Of a stretch of 64,000 bases of DNA, positions 31,836-41,952 are shown one piece after another. Source of the DNA: Pararge aegeria (lineage: Eukaryota > Arthropoda > Insecta > Lepidoptera > Nymphalidae); the NCBI RefSeq assembly GCF_905163445.1, contig NC_053180.1, positions 19,210,701 to 19,274,700 on the forward strand. Reading direction: 5' to 3'. Below the pieces are notes generated by a model, which saw nothing but the letters and a program-made list of their open reading frames with translations, did not search any database and was not told where the DNA came from. The first letter of the stretch is position 1. Every line of letters begins with the position of its first letter. Both the position numbers and the translations under genes were made by a program.

Positions 31836-32704
31836 CAAGCGTTTAATCAACACACGTCAACTTTAATATATAATAGGTTTGGTACTCACCACGTAATTGT
31901 AATAATTATCTACTTCCACAATGACGTCGGAAACCCTTCAGAAATGACGGCTTGATAGACTCTTCCTTTATTTTAATTTTTATTTATTTTTTATAGAGCG
32001 GTGAAATCGCGCTTTGAATGAGTACCATAGTTTTTAGGGTTCCGTGCCCGAGGGCCTTACTAAACCTCTGCCATCCGTCTGTGCGTCCGACAATATGTAT
32101 GTCTTTTATATTATGGACTATAATGAAAAAGAAATGAAAATACACTTACTGTAGGCCAAAACATATACTGTCTGTGCTCCCGATTAGATTAACCGATTTT
32201 GATTTTGTTTTTTTTTTTCATTGGAAGGTCAATTAATCGGAGGACTCGGGAATGTTGTTATACTCTTTATATAATAGAAAGTATCAGATAATGTTCTTCT
32301 TTTTTTTTTGCGATGTCATAATAATGACCCTCCCCGTTTTTTTTAGTCGTTTGAAAACAGTGCATAATAAAGAATCAATAATTCGATGACATAATTTGAT
32401 TATTGTTACTGTGATGTAATTACTTGTGTGTATTTGATTGTTGTGTGTATATATGTGTGTTATTTATGGTAGAAGTCAAAGTGTTCTTAGGTTCGACCTC
32501 AGCCTTTTAATGACTTGCAACAAGATATTAATATCAAAATAAGATGTTTATCATCAACGCTTCCTTACTTCCGCGCAGAATACTGAATCGATGTCGACCT
32601 TTTAATAGAGCCTTGACACTTCATTCGTGATGTAAATACTAACACATAGTACGCAAGTATAATCGGGCCTTAACATGGATATGTGTAACATCATATTATG
32701 AATC
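31836..32704. other. Intergenic sequence
   Basis: Nothing recognised apart from a gggttccgtgcccgagggcc stretch at about 32038 that looks like an old repeat tail. Confidence 0.45.
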
Positions 32705-32985
32705 CGAACCGGTAGTAGAGTCACTAAAAATAGGCTGACTAGACGTTTCAAAAGAGCTCGTAAACTAGACCTATTCCAAAATATATTTTTTTAATTTTCA
32801 AATATTAGCACAAGCTTTTAAAGAATGTTATGGAGAGGCTCTCAGACATGCAGACGATGTTTTCCTATACCGTTAAACCAGTGATATTTTAATTGCTTAA
32901 ATTAAAACGCACATAACTTCAAAAAGTTAACGGTGCTATCAAGAGACCAAACTCCTGACCACTAGGCTATTACCGCTTTACCCTT
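32705..32985. repeat. LINE-tail repeat followed by a reverse SINE-B
   Basis: 32705-32790 (+): gtagagtcactaaaaatagg, ctagacgtttcaaaagagct. 32818-32985 (-): SINE-B middle and head (aaaacgcacataacttcaaa, ctaggctattaccgcttt). Confidence 0.7.
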
Positions 32986-33023
32986 GTGTGACCATCACAA
33001 TATTGCCATTTTTTTTTATTAGC

Positions 33024-33140
33024 ACTAATGCTGTGAGTTTGATTCCCACAAATGGAAAATGTTTATCTGATGAACATATATGTATGTATATAAATATACA
33101 TATATGTTCACCAGATAAACATGCTCCATTTCCAAAATAT
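33024..33140 (+). repeat. SINE-A fragment with inverted duplication
   Basis: Box B and neck (gagtttgattcccacaaatg, gaaaatgtttatctgatga) are followed by their own inverted copy. Arms 33061-33085 and 33096-33120 (25 bp, one mismatch, 10-nt loop); pairing extends loosely to ggaaaatg/catttcc. Confidence 0.82.
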
Positions 33141-33189
33141 ATAAATATATATTTTTACATCATTTGTGCATAAATTATTATTATATATA

Positions 33190-33340
33190 TTACTAGCGGA
33201 CCCCAGCGCCATCTGTCGGGCTGATTTGTGAATCTAAACCATCCAGGGTGCCACCCAAACGCATACCGAAAAATTCATTCAAATCGGTCCGGCCGTTTAG
33301 GAGGAGTTCAGTGACATACACACGCACACAAGAAATATAT
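33190..33340 (+). repeat. Dispersed repeat, repeat D-like
   Basis: actagcggaccccagcgcca to cacacaagaaatatatatat; includes aatcggtccggccgtttagg. A typical insect intronic repeat; class unknown. Confidence 0.55.
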
Positions 33341-33369
33341 ATATAAAGATTATTATTAACAATATATAA

Positions 33370-33606
33370 GTAAATTTACTACGAAAATACACACATCGCC
33401 ATCTAGCCTTAAAGTAAGCGTACCTTGTGTAATGGTCACTGAGATGACTTGAACATTTATATGAATAATATATATAAATACTTTTAATATATAGATAAAT
33501 ACCCAGACACTGAAAGTACATGTTCATCACACAAATATATCCAGTTGTGGGAATCGAACCCACAGCCTCAGAAAGCAGGGTTGCTGCCCACTGCGCCAGT
33601 CAGCTG
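33370..33606 (-). mobile_element. SINE-A
   Basis: Reverse copy: catcgccatctagccttaaa at the 3' end and a head with ggttcgattcccac-type box B and cagtgggcagcaac at 33545-33606. Confidence 0.87.
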
Positions 33607-33835
33607 TCAAATATTGAAAAACCTAAGTTATTAACTTCGAAACTTCCTATCTTCCTCGCAGATGTCGACCTTTTACGAGCCTTGACACTCGCGCTTCGTG
33701 ATGTGCATACAATGAAATAGTACAGTGAATAAATAGTTTGTAATGCCACTTGATTGAGTGCTTCACTTGATTGAAAATATTTATAAATATACCCGACTGT
33801 CAGAATAGCAAATTGCTCGCATAATCGTGATATAG

Positions 33836-33982
33836 CGATGATAGCCTAGTGGTTAAGCGCCAGCCTTTCACGGGGCCTAAGTCGATTCCCGGCACGCACA
33901 TCTTACCTTTTTGTGATATGTGTAGCTTGGTGAAGGCAGATCGGAATAGGCGCATGCGTTACTTTGCGGAATTCCATGATTT
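33836..33982 (+). mobile_element. SINE-B-related head joined to repeat B sequence
   Basis: Head gcgatgatagcctagtggtt with box B aagtcgattcccggc, then ggtgaaggcagatcggaata and catgcgttactttgcggaat, which joins repeat B. Repeat B may therefore be the body of a SINE. Confidence 0.6.
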
Positions 33983-34125
33983 TAGTGGCGTGCACTTCAT
34001 ACATGCACAAAAGCACTGCCTACCCTAAGTTTTTATATAACTCATAAAGGCGAAGGATTTTTTCCCTTGTATGCCATCTTCCTTCTGAATGCATATCCTG
34101 GTCAAAAACCTTGTGCACGCCACTG
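33983..34125. mobile_element. hAT-type miniature element
   Basis: 143 bp, tagtggcgtgcact (first base C to T) to gtgcacgccactg; imperfect duplication catgattt / catgatac. Confidence 0.85.
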
Positions 34126-34194
34126 CATGATACTTATGTAAACTTAAGCTTAAAATTATAAATTAAGTACTTACTTAACAAAAATTATTAATTG

Positions 34195-34380
34195 TAAAGT
34201 CCACATCTCCTGAGGATGCTCCGGTGTCGGAGCGAAGCGTGCGTAGAGTGTACGTTGCCGAAGATCTGTTTTGTGTGGAGTATAAAGATTAAAGAATTAT
34301 TTATTGAATACACCAAACAGATTCTCCTGCATCTCGCGGAGTAAAATAAACTTAGCTTAATTTTCATAATAAATCAATTA
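34195..34380 (+). repeat. Dispersed repeat B
   Basis: catctcctgaggatgctccg, ggtgtcggagcgaagcgtgc and gattctcctgcatctcgcgg. Confidence 0.65.
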
Positions 34381-35624
34381 TCAACCCAGCTCATTTCGCG
34401 AGTGTCGTACCAGGTGACTAAGGGAATATTACGAAGAACGGACAGCATCGTCCTCGGTGCTACTATTACTATCTACTGCGGCACCAACCCGTACTATCTA
34501 CCCAGCGTGGTGACTGGTGAGCTTGGCCATCCATTGACCTTGAGTCCAGCAGTAAACTTTTATAGTCTTTGATGTTTTACGCAATTAAATATCACGTTGA
34601 TGGAAAATTTCGTGAGGAAACCGCAGGTGTGAGAAGTCCACTGAGAAAGAGGACGAAAGAGAGAAGTATTCTGAGAGGAGATCTTTGACCTATAGTGTCA
34701 AAGGTTTGATAATAATGATAATGCAGAGCGTTAATTAGCAAAAAAAAAAACCTTGGCCCAGCCTGTAATGATTAGAAGTAACTGATGATAACTAAAAGTT
34801 GTGCAACCTTTTTCCAGTTATTTTGGTAATAACTGGAAAAAGGTATTTGATATCCTATTAGTTAAGGCAAGAGTTTTCTCTGGGATCGCCCATAAACAAT
34901 AATATCTTCATTAGCCTCACTCCATCGGATCCGAACACGCGACCGTGGCACAGCCTTGACTTCCCATAAAATGACAATCGTAGACTAGATAACGAATTAC
35001 ATTATAACAAAATGATCAGTGTACTATGTTTTACATAACTATATTACTATATTTGAGGACGTTTTTTTATTAGGTTTACTGTTTAATTTTTTTCACTAGC
35101 TCAATCGCAACTCACTTAGGCCTAGGTCGCAAAAAGAATGGGTAAAAACCTTTATTGGTATCAAATTTGCCTGCTTCTCTTCCTCGTGCAATTCATACAT
35201 GCACAAAAGCAATTTTAATATAACTCGTATACGAAGCGGAAGTGTTTTGTTGACCTCATATTTTCTTGCTTATAATTGTGTTACCTCTTTTGGTACTAAA
35301 TAAACTTTTTTGTACAAACTTTTAACACCGTTTGTACCGCAGGAAAATGGCGTGATTTATTCGGAGAGATTCGATAAGCAAACCTTATACAGTACGGCTA
35401 GTATACGCAGGAGACAAAACATATATTGTGGTATTATATCTCCTGACAGGGGATAAAATTAACATGGAACAGGGGAAGGGGTGAAAGAAAGACGAATATT
35501 CAAAGCTTCACTAGAATCATTGTAACTTAGACTTGAGAAGAATAATATATAGTTTAACATATATTTTAAGGCACAATATCATGAACTAGAATCAGTCAAT
35601 TTACCTAACGACATTTGCCAATTA
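34381..35624. other. Intergenic sequence
   Basis: A perfect 16-bp-arm hairpin with loop ttggt at 34807-34843, and a degraded hAT remnant at about 35185-35250 (caattcatacatgcacaaaa). No gene. Confidence 0.5.
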
Positions 35625-36032
35625 CAGTGCAACCTTAATATAACGTACCTCAATATAACGACTTCCTCGATTTAACAAATTCTTCGTAACCCCTTGAATT
35701 GTCCATAAGAGTCAATATAAAATATACCTTTACATTGCGAACATTCTTTGCGTACAACCTCTTTATAACGAATTTTGCTAACCCAAAACCTTTATATAAA
35801 GTTTCCACCAATAATATAACTCTTAATCTTATAATGTGATTCATGTCTCGACATGTTTCGATTCATGTCTCGACATGTTAAAATGGCTCAGAAACGTAAA
35901 AGTTCTTTTACCTATCTATAACGAATTTTAGACCAATCTAACCTCAACATAACAAACCTCAGTTCAACGAATTACTTGATATTACGAATATTTTCTTGTT
36001 CCCCTCCGATTTGTTATATCGAGGTTGCACTG
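35625..36032. mobile_element. pogo/Tigger-type deletion derivative
   Basis: 408 bp with ends cagtgcaacctt and aggttgcactg, flanked by TA duplications (35623-35624, 36033-36034). Subterminal motifs (atataacga) repeat near each end. The ends match the CAGTnnAACCTCGnTATAACG pattern of pogo/Tigger elements. A 20-bp direct repeat, gattcatgtctcgacatgtt, sits at about 35839-35878, followed by the remnant start codon of a transposase at 35883. Confidence 0.85.
35883..35921 (+). pseudogene. Remnant N-terminus of a pogo-type transposase
   Basis: ATG opens MAQKRKSSFTYL before TAA. The short basic MxxKRK start is what pogo/Tigger and CENP-B-like proteins have ahead of their helix-turn-helix. Everything after is deleted. 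Inferred from the context of the element ends; too short to stand alone. Confidence 0.55.
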
Positions 36033-36189
36033 TATTAGCTAAATAAGTATAGATACCATTTATTATTCATAGTTTGTCAACTTAATCGCTAACTTATTTA
36101 ATGCAAAAGAAATGGGGTTACTGGAATGTTGATGTTATTTGCCAAATGCCTACAACTTAGAGTTTGTTAAGAACCAATATTTATTTTCT

Positions 36190-36420
36190 TCGCGTGGATT
36201 AAGGTTTTTTTTATTCCCACGGGAACTCTTTTATTTCCCTGGATAAAAGGTAGCCTATGTTCTTTTCCATGTCGAAAGCTATATGCATGCCAAATTTCAT
36301 CCAAATTCTTTTTGCCGTTTTTGCGCGATTGAGTTACAAACATCCACATTTTCTCAAATAAATGTGAAAGTGTGGATATTTGTTACTCAGTTATTAGTAG
36401 GATCTAAAGTACCTTAAATA
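36190..36420 (+). repeat. Repeat D-like (related copy at 42240-42450)
   Basis: ttattcccacgggaactctt, aaaggtagcctatgttcttt and catgccaaatttcatcc; the second copy is clearly homologous. Confidence 0.6.
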
Positions 36421-37219
36421 TGTGAAATATAAAAAGGAACATTTACCTACTCAGTTCAACAATTATAACCTATATAACACATATCTACGAGTATAACTAG
36501 ATTTATAGAACTTTTCCTTTTTTTGAAAATTAATTAGGCATGATGATCCTCATCATCCGCAGCCTATTAACATCCCACTGATATTTACTCTTAAAGTTAA
36601 AAACTGCGAGATTGAAAAAAAGAGAAAAAACCTTGGCTAATATAGTGCTACTTCTTTCGCACAATATACGTGCAAATTCCCATCCGTCGCTAAAGTTCAT
36701 TAATATCGATTCAACAAACAAATAAACATACCAGATATTTTCGTATTTATAATCTGTATTTCTCAATTATCATGTAATTCTGTGTGTTATACTCAATAGC
36801 ATTTTTTTTTTCTTATTTAGGTATATAAATTATTAGCTAGATTGTGGAAACTTCATTGGTTAATGTGTTTAAAAAAACTGTTAAAGCTAATAAAGAAATA
36901 AATTATATCTAAGAACCTGTCCAGAAGTGACACCAAGGACCTAAGGTCAGGCAAAAAACCGCATTGATAATTAAATAATAGGCCCACACTAACACCTACA
37001 TCGCCGTTCCGCCGTGGGTCAAAACAGCGGAATTGTTTTAATATAAAAAAAGCAAAAAAATCAACAAACAATCAAGATGCCAAAGCGCTTCTGGTCTTGT
37101 TAATAAACATTTAAAAAAAACGTTATAAATACGACAATGATGACTTAAGCTCTTTTTATGAGTTTCAAAATAACCACGTTTGTTAATGTTGTAAATATTG
37201 TTGTGTCCATAAGTAAATA
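36421..37219. other. Intergenic sequence
   Basis: AT-rich; no feature recognised. Confidence 0.5.
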
Positions 37220-37545
37220 AGCGGTGATAGCCCAGTGGTTAGGAGTGCGACTTCACTTTCGGGGGCCGAGTTCGAATCCCAGCACGCACCTCTAACTTTT
37301 GTAAGTTATTTGCGTTTTAAGCGATTAAAATATCACTTGCTGCAACGTTGAAGGAAAACATCGTGAGGAACCCTACATGCCTGAGAGTTCTCCATAGTGT
37401 TCTCAAAGGTGTGTGGAGTCCACCAAACCGTACTGGGTAAGCGTGGTGGACTACGGCCTTATACCCTTCTCATTGTGGGTGGAGACCCGTGCCCTGTAGT
37501 GGCCCGGTAATGGGTTGATATGATGATGATGATGACGTCAATATT
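37220..37545 (+). mobile_element. SINE-B, best-preserved full-length copy
   Basis: Box A tgatagcccagtggttagga, box B gagttcgaatcccagcac, body (ggaaaacatcgtgaggaac, gtgtggagtccaccaaaccg, tggtggactacggccttata) and tail gggttgatatgatgatgatg. It serves as the reference for the family here. Confidence 0.92.
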
Positions 37546-37567
37546 ATTATTTCTGACGGCCTCGTTG

Positions 37568-37885
37568 GTCTAGTGGTTATCATTTTTAACTACGGATCAC
37601 AAGGTCCCGGGTTCGAATCCCTAAAATCCATAGAGTCGGGTCTTAATAGGTATTGTGTTTTTTTTTTTAAGGAATTTTCAATACCAGAGCGAAGTTAGGA
37701 AATTGGCGGAATCAACCCCCGTGCCTCTGAGAGCACGTCAAGCCGTCGGTCCCGGTTATTGTCACTAACTTGTGACAATAGTCGTATAAGCCCACCAAAC
37801 CGCATTCTAGCAGCGTGTTGGGTCTATGCTCTACAACCGTCTCTCCATTATGTGCTCAGCAGTGGAATGTAAAAATGCGAAGCCG
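37568..37885 (+). mobile_element. SINE-D
   Basis: tRNA-like head gcctcgttggtctagtggtt with box B gggttcgaatccc, then a body with tcaacccccgtgcctctgag and agccgtcggtcccggttatt. The tRNA cloverleaf is not complete. Confidence 0.8.
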
Positions 37886-37980
37886 TGATAGTCGTGTGTT
37901 CAGGACTTCAGCATACCTTTCACGGAAAACGATTCCGAACCCCGCACGCACTTCTAATTATTCTGAGTAACGTGCGTTTG
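37884..37980 (+). repeat. SINE-B head fragment
   Basis: gccgtgatagtcgtgtgttc and ccgcacgcacttctaattat; box B degraded. Confidence 0.65.
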
Positions 37981-38600
37981 AAAAACAATACTTACAATTC
38001 TTGGTCCGATCCGAGATTCGAATTCAAGACTTTGAGATCTGTATTCGAACATGCTCACCACTAAACCAACAAGGCACTATTACGCATTTTTTTAATTTAA
38101 AATGCATGTAGATATAAATATATAAAAAATTTCGGAATCGACAGGATTTTAACCTGCGACTCTCTTGTAATCGCGGCCTGAGCGCTTAAACCATTAAGAT
38201 ACAGCTCTCCCACCGCCGATTACTCATTAGTTATTAAGAACAATTCGCCATTAATTACACAAAAAAATATTTTACGTTTCATTTGAAAAAACAATACTAA
38301 CAATTTTTGGTCCGACCCCAGTTTTCAATCCATGACCTCAAAATCTGTAATTGAACATGCACACCACTAGACCAACGAGGCATCACTAAAAGTATTTTTT
38401 TTAAATTTAAAATGTAACTAAAAATTTTCGGAACCGACAGGATTTGAACCTGCGACTCTCCGGTAATCGCGGCCTGAGTGCTTTAACCATTATGATACGG
38501 CTCTGCCACCGCCGATTGCTCATTAGTTATTAAGGACAATTCGCCATTAATTACGCAAAAAAAGTATTTTACGTCTCATTTCGTTTATTTCATTAAGTTT
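37981..38600 (-). repeat. Tandem duplication (about 300-bp unit) with two tRNA-like heads per unit
   Basis: Unit 1 runs from 37981 and unit 2 from 38286; both share acaatac...ggtccga, a reverse SINE-D head (ccaacaaggcac / ccaacgaggcatc), a reverse SINE-E tRNA-like block (38133-38208, 38429-38504) and attagttattaag.acaattcgccattaatta. The units differ at roughly one base in ten, so the duplication is not recent. Confidence 0.82.
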
Positions 38601-38775
38601 AATTACATTTTCGTCATCTGTAGCGCGAAAAATTTAATAATTATCGGCGTCGAATGCACCAGTTAATCACCTAATCTGTACAGTGCTAACTCGACCGTAG
38701 CGAATTATATAAATGGTTACAGTGCACGTAACCACCTGTAAGGATTATATTATGCGGTTTATTATAACTTACTTT

Positions 38776-39070
38776 CAGTGGCGTGCACTTCATACCCGTA
38801 AAAGCACTGCCTACCTCTTTTTTTGGCGTGGTGGAAAAGCTTTATTGCTACCCCGACCCTTGGGCAGGACGGAGGTTATGTGGGCCTCCCCTCTCTAAAG
38901 GGATATACCCAAACTAAAAACAACCACGGCATGTCTCTTTTCGATTTGTTAGACGCCCGGAGAACAAGCATTGCCTACCCTAAAATTTATATAAGAGGAG
39001 GATTTTTGCCCTTTTATGCTAACTTCCTGCTGTATGCATACCTTGGTAAGAAAACCAGTGCACGCCACTG
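38776..39070. mobile_element. hAT-type miniature element carrying a retro-insert
   Basis: cagtggcgtgcact to gtgcacgccactg with imperfect duplication cttacttt / ctttcttc. It is 295 bp because 149 bp (38816-38964) are inserted. Confidence 0.85.
38816..38964 (-). mobile_element. Short retro-insert with A-tail inside the hAT copy
   Basis: Flanked by a 14-bp duplication aagcaYtgcctacc (38802-38815, 38965-38978; one mismatch). On the - strand it ends ccaccacgccaaaaaaa. No tRNA box or coding frame; family unknown. Confidence 0.7.
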
Positions 39071-39234
39071 CTTTCTTCGGCTTAAACTTGAGGATATTAT
39101 AAATAGGTATAAAGGCAGTTATGGATGGTATAGTGTTAAGGACTTCAACATTAGTCGCTTTAAAGGAAAACAGCGCGAGGAAACCTTCTTGCTTGAGAGT
39201 CCTTCATAACGTTATTAAACGCGTGAGTGCTAGA

Positions 39235-39370
39235 ACGATATACTCGTATGTAACGCACGGGGGGCCAGGCGAGTCGACGCGACGATCGCACGGTCGCGGC
39301 GCGGGCGGCGAAAGGCACTCGCAAACGGGCCACCGACGACGCGATAAACGATTTTATAGACAATTGTTAC
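39235..39370. other. Isolated GC- and CpG-rich stretch
   Basis: gcgagtcgacgcgacgatcg and cacggtcgcggcgcgggcgg stand out in AT-rich surroundings, directly before a LINE tail. No conserved coding frame; possibly the 5' part of a short retroelement or a promoter-like island. Confidence 0.4.
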
Positions 39371-39410
39371 CAACGTTGTTAATCTTATTCTTATTCTTCT
39401 AATAATTTTA

Positions 39411-39640
39411 AATGACAATGTGAGATGGTGATAAAAAAAAAGAACACCCGGCTAAGTTTGTTGTGGGCTTCTTCTTAGACCAGGATGCATTGGAACCCTC
39501 GTAGCTTTAGCTTCAAGTTTACGAATATGGTTAACGCCAACATCTTACTACTGTGTAATTCTCATGTAATGTACGCATCAAAAGTGCCACCTATGGGTCT
39601 ACTTGAATAATGATATTTTTGACTTGACTTTGACTTGACT
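39411..39640 (+). mobile_element. LINE 3'-tail element
   Basis: gacaatgtgagatggtgata, aagtttgttgtgggcttctt, agtgccacctatgggtctac and a tail of ttgactttgactt repeats. The same family is at 43455-43690, 44336-44560 and 47210-47430 (reverse) and 50630-50830 (forward). Confidence 0.75.
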
Positions 39641-40572
39641 ATTATAATCAGCTTCATATAAAGTCCACTTAGTTTCATTTATAGACACTACAAAGCGGCC
39701 GTGAGGACGCCAACACGTGTTAATAAATAAATAAATAAAAAAGAACAAATTATTACTTTTCACCCCTATTCGTACTTTTATATAATTTTTCCTTTGTGCA
39801 CACTTAAGACTACATTACATTTAATTTCTTCAATTAACTACTGTACATTTATTGACATCTTATATGCATTTGTTATCGCAAAACAATATGCATATACCTA
39901 AACCAAACCAGAAATCTAATATTCCCATCTAGGGTTATCTTTACTTACTAGTACAATAGGCGGCATGTGAAAAGAGCGCTGAGCGAGCATAGTGGATGAC
40001 ATTAGTTTACGAGTAAAAATATACTGAAGCCTATGAAAAAAAAACCAACTCGATAAGTGAAGTATTTCGCTCGTTATCGTGACCACAATATACTGGATCC
40101 GCACATACAGACACACGGACGTTCAAGACAGAATTTTTTTCATCAATTTTTGAATTAGTTTAAATAATAAAAAGAGATTTTAAAATATCATGAGTGTTAA
40201 AAATAGTGTTTTTTCTCAACATTTTTCTATTTATATGCACTTATAAAAGCAACAAAGACTAAAAAAAGTTACATTTTAAGTTGGAGAACCTCTCGGTCTG
40301 CGTAAACTGACAGCAATAACCACCTCAACGCTTCGCTTATGAGGCGTGCAATTGACGCCATTTCATGGACATGAAATACCAAAGAATGACATAATTCAGA
40401 AGTAACCTGTTTTATCGAGACATCACAAATCTTAGTGAAAGAAGTCCCAAGCCTAATTTATTACAATCAATACTCACTAAGTCAGTTTTTTTTGTTTGTC
40501 CTTTCTGCAGGCCCTTACTAAGAAAGCAATCAACTTTTTTTTGCCATAGAATTAGTTGAAAGGACAAAGGCA

Positions 40573-40656
40573 AATTTATTCTAGGATAAGAAGAATTTAT
40601 TCTAGGATAAGAAGAATTTATTCCAGGATAAGAAGAATTTATTCCAGGATAAGAAG
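40573..40656. repeat. 21-bp tandem repeat, 4 units
   Basis: Units aatttattctaggataagaag or ...ccagg...; units 1-2 and 3-4 are identical pairs. The - strand frame repeats SSYPGIN/SSYPRIN, but the frame has no other support. Confidence 0.93.
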
Positions 40657-40810
40657 ACCAGCGGTTGTATTTGTACGGAAGAAAAACGCGACCAACAGCT
40701 AATCTATACTTATAATAAATCTGTAATTGGAAGTAATAGGTAAGATACGCGATACTTACCATTTGCACTAATTACCAAGACCATGCAATAGTTGAGCATG
40801 CGTTACATAC

Positions 40811-40898
40811 AGAGTTCAATCGTTACCTCTAAATATTCTGTCGCCAGTCCATAAACTAGGAGTAGTCACAGAATAATTAGAGGTAACATTTGAACTCT
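40811..40898. repeat. Fold-back element, 31-bp imperfect arms
   Basis: agagttcaatcgttacctct on the left and its near-complement on the right, around a 26-nt loop. Confidence 0.75.
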
Positions 40899-41231
40899 GC
40901 TGGACATCATTGATAAGCTGACTGTGATATCTAGGGAAACTAACAAATCATGGTAGATCGCTGGCGCTCTTTTTCCGTGACATGTCTTATAAACAAGTTC
41001 AGTTATAGGTTACAAACTAATGAGCACTAAAACTACGTTAATCTAATATCTACGTAATCTAAGGCCAAAGGTTATCATCCTTCACTGCGTGATGTTCACT
41101 ACTATTTATATATTTATTACTAATACCGTAGTGATAAGAGAATAAGAAGGTACACGTAATATTTAAGGCACGCTTTTTACTATTAGGCCTGTTTTAAGCT
41201 TTTAATTCTAAATCAGGATGCATTTATTTTA

Positions 41232-41465
41232 AGCTATCATCATAATCAATATGAACCCATTACTGATTCACTATTCCTCTCAAACTGAGTAGTGTTTGGG
41301 CCGTAGTCCACCACGCTGGCCAAGTGTGTATTGGTAGACTACAAACTCCTTTGAGAACGTTTAAACATGTAGGTTTCCTTACGAAGCTTTTCTTTTGCCG
41401 TTGGAAGAGGTGATATCTTATTACTTTAATTTAAGACGCACCTAAGTCTCCTATCTATTGTCTTC
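41232..41465 (-). mobile_element. SINE-B
   Basis: Reverse copy with catcataatcaatatgaacc tail, ggccgtagtccaccacgctg and gtgatatcttattactttaa. Confidence 0.78.
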
Positions 41466-41467
41466 TT

Positions 41468-41952
41468 GACGACCTCCCTGGCGCAACGGTGAGTGCTTTG
41501 AATTTAAGTAGGAGGTCCCGGAAGGTTAAATTTGGGAATTTATAATTTCTGAATTTTCTCTGGTCTGGTCTGGAGGAAGGCTTTGGCCGTGACTAGTTAC
41601 CACCCTACCCAGTGGCGTGCACTTCATACATGCACAAAAGCACTGCTTACCCTAAAATTGGTATAATATAGCTCTGGTTGGAGGAGGATTTTTGCCATTT
41701 ATGCAATTTTACTGCTGTATGCATACCCTGGTAAGAAACCAAGTGCACGCCACTGACCCTACCGACAAAGACGTGCCGCTAAGCGATTTAGTGTTCCGGT
41801 GCGATGTTGTGTGGAAACCGACTAGGGGTATGACTACCATACTCCCTAACAGGTTAGCCCGCTACCATCTTAGACTGCATCAGTAAGTGATGATGATGAA
41901 TAAGGTGAGATTGCAGTCAAGGGCTAACTTGTAGTGGAATTAAAAAAAAAAA
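41468..41952 (+). mobile_element. SINE-C, full length with poly(A), carrying a hAT element
   Basis: Head gacctccctggcgcaacggt, body ctctggtctggtctggagga, agcgatttagtgttccggtg, ttagcccgctaccatcttag, gattgcagtcaagggctaac, and an 11-A tail at 41942-41952. The hAT at 41610-41755 splits it. Confidence 0.88.
41610..41755. mobile_element. hAT-type miniature element
   Basis: 146 bp, cagtggcgtgcact to gtgcacgccactg, with the exact target duplication accctacc. Confidence 0.94.

Larger units (their letters stand above)
39641..41231. other. Intergenic sequence
   Basis: Contains a 21-bp tandem repeat (40573-40656) and a fold-back element (40811-40898). No gene. Confidence 0.5.

Noticed and set aside
37568..37640. 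tRNA gene for Glu or Asp
   Set aside because: Only box A and box B are good; the arms do not close, and a SINE body follows.
40573..40656. Coding repeat SSYPGIN on the - strand
   Set aside because: The 21-bp period happens to be a multiple of three; the frame has no start context, domain or splice evidence.
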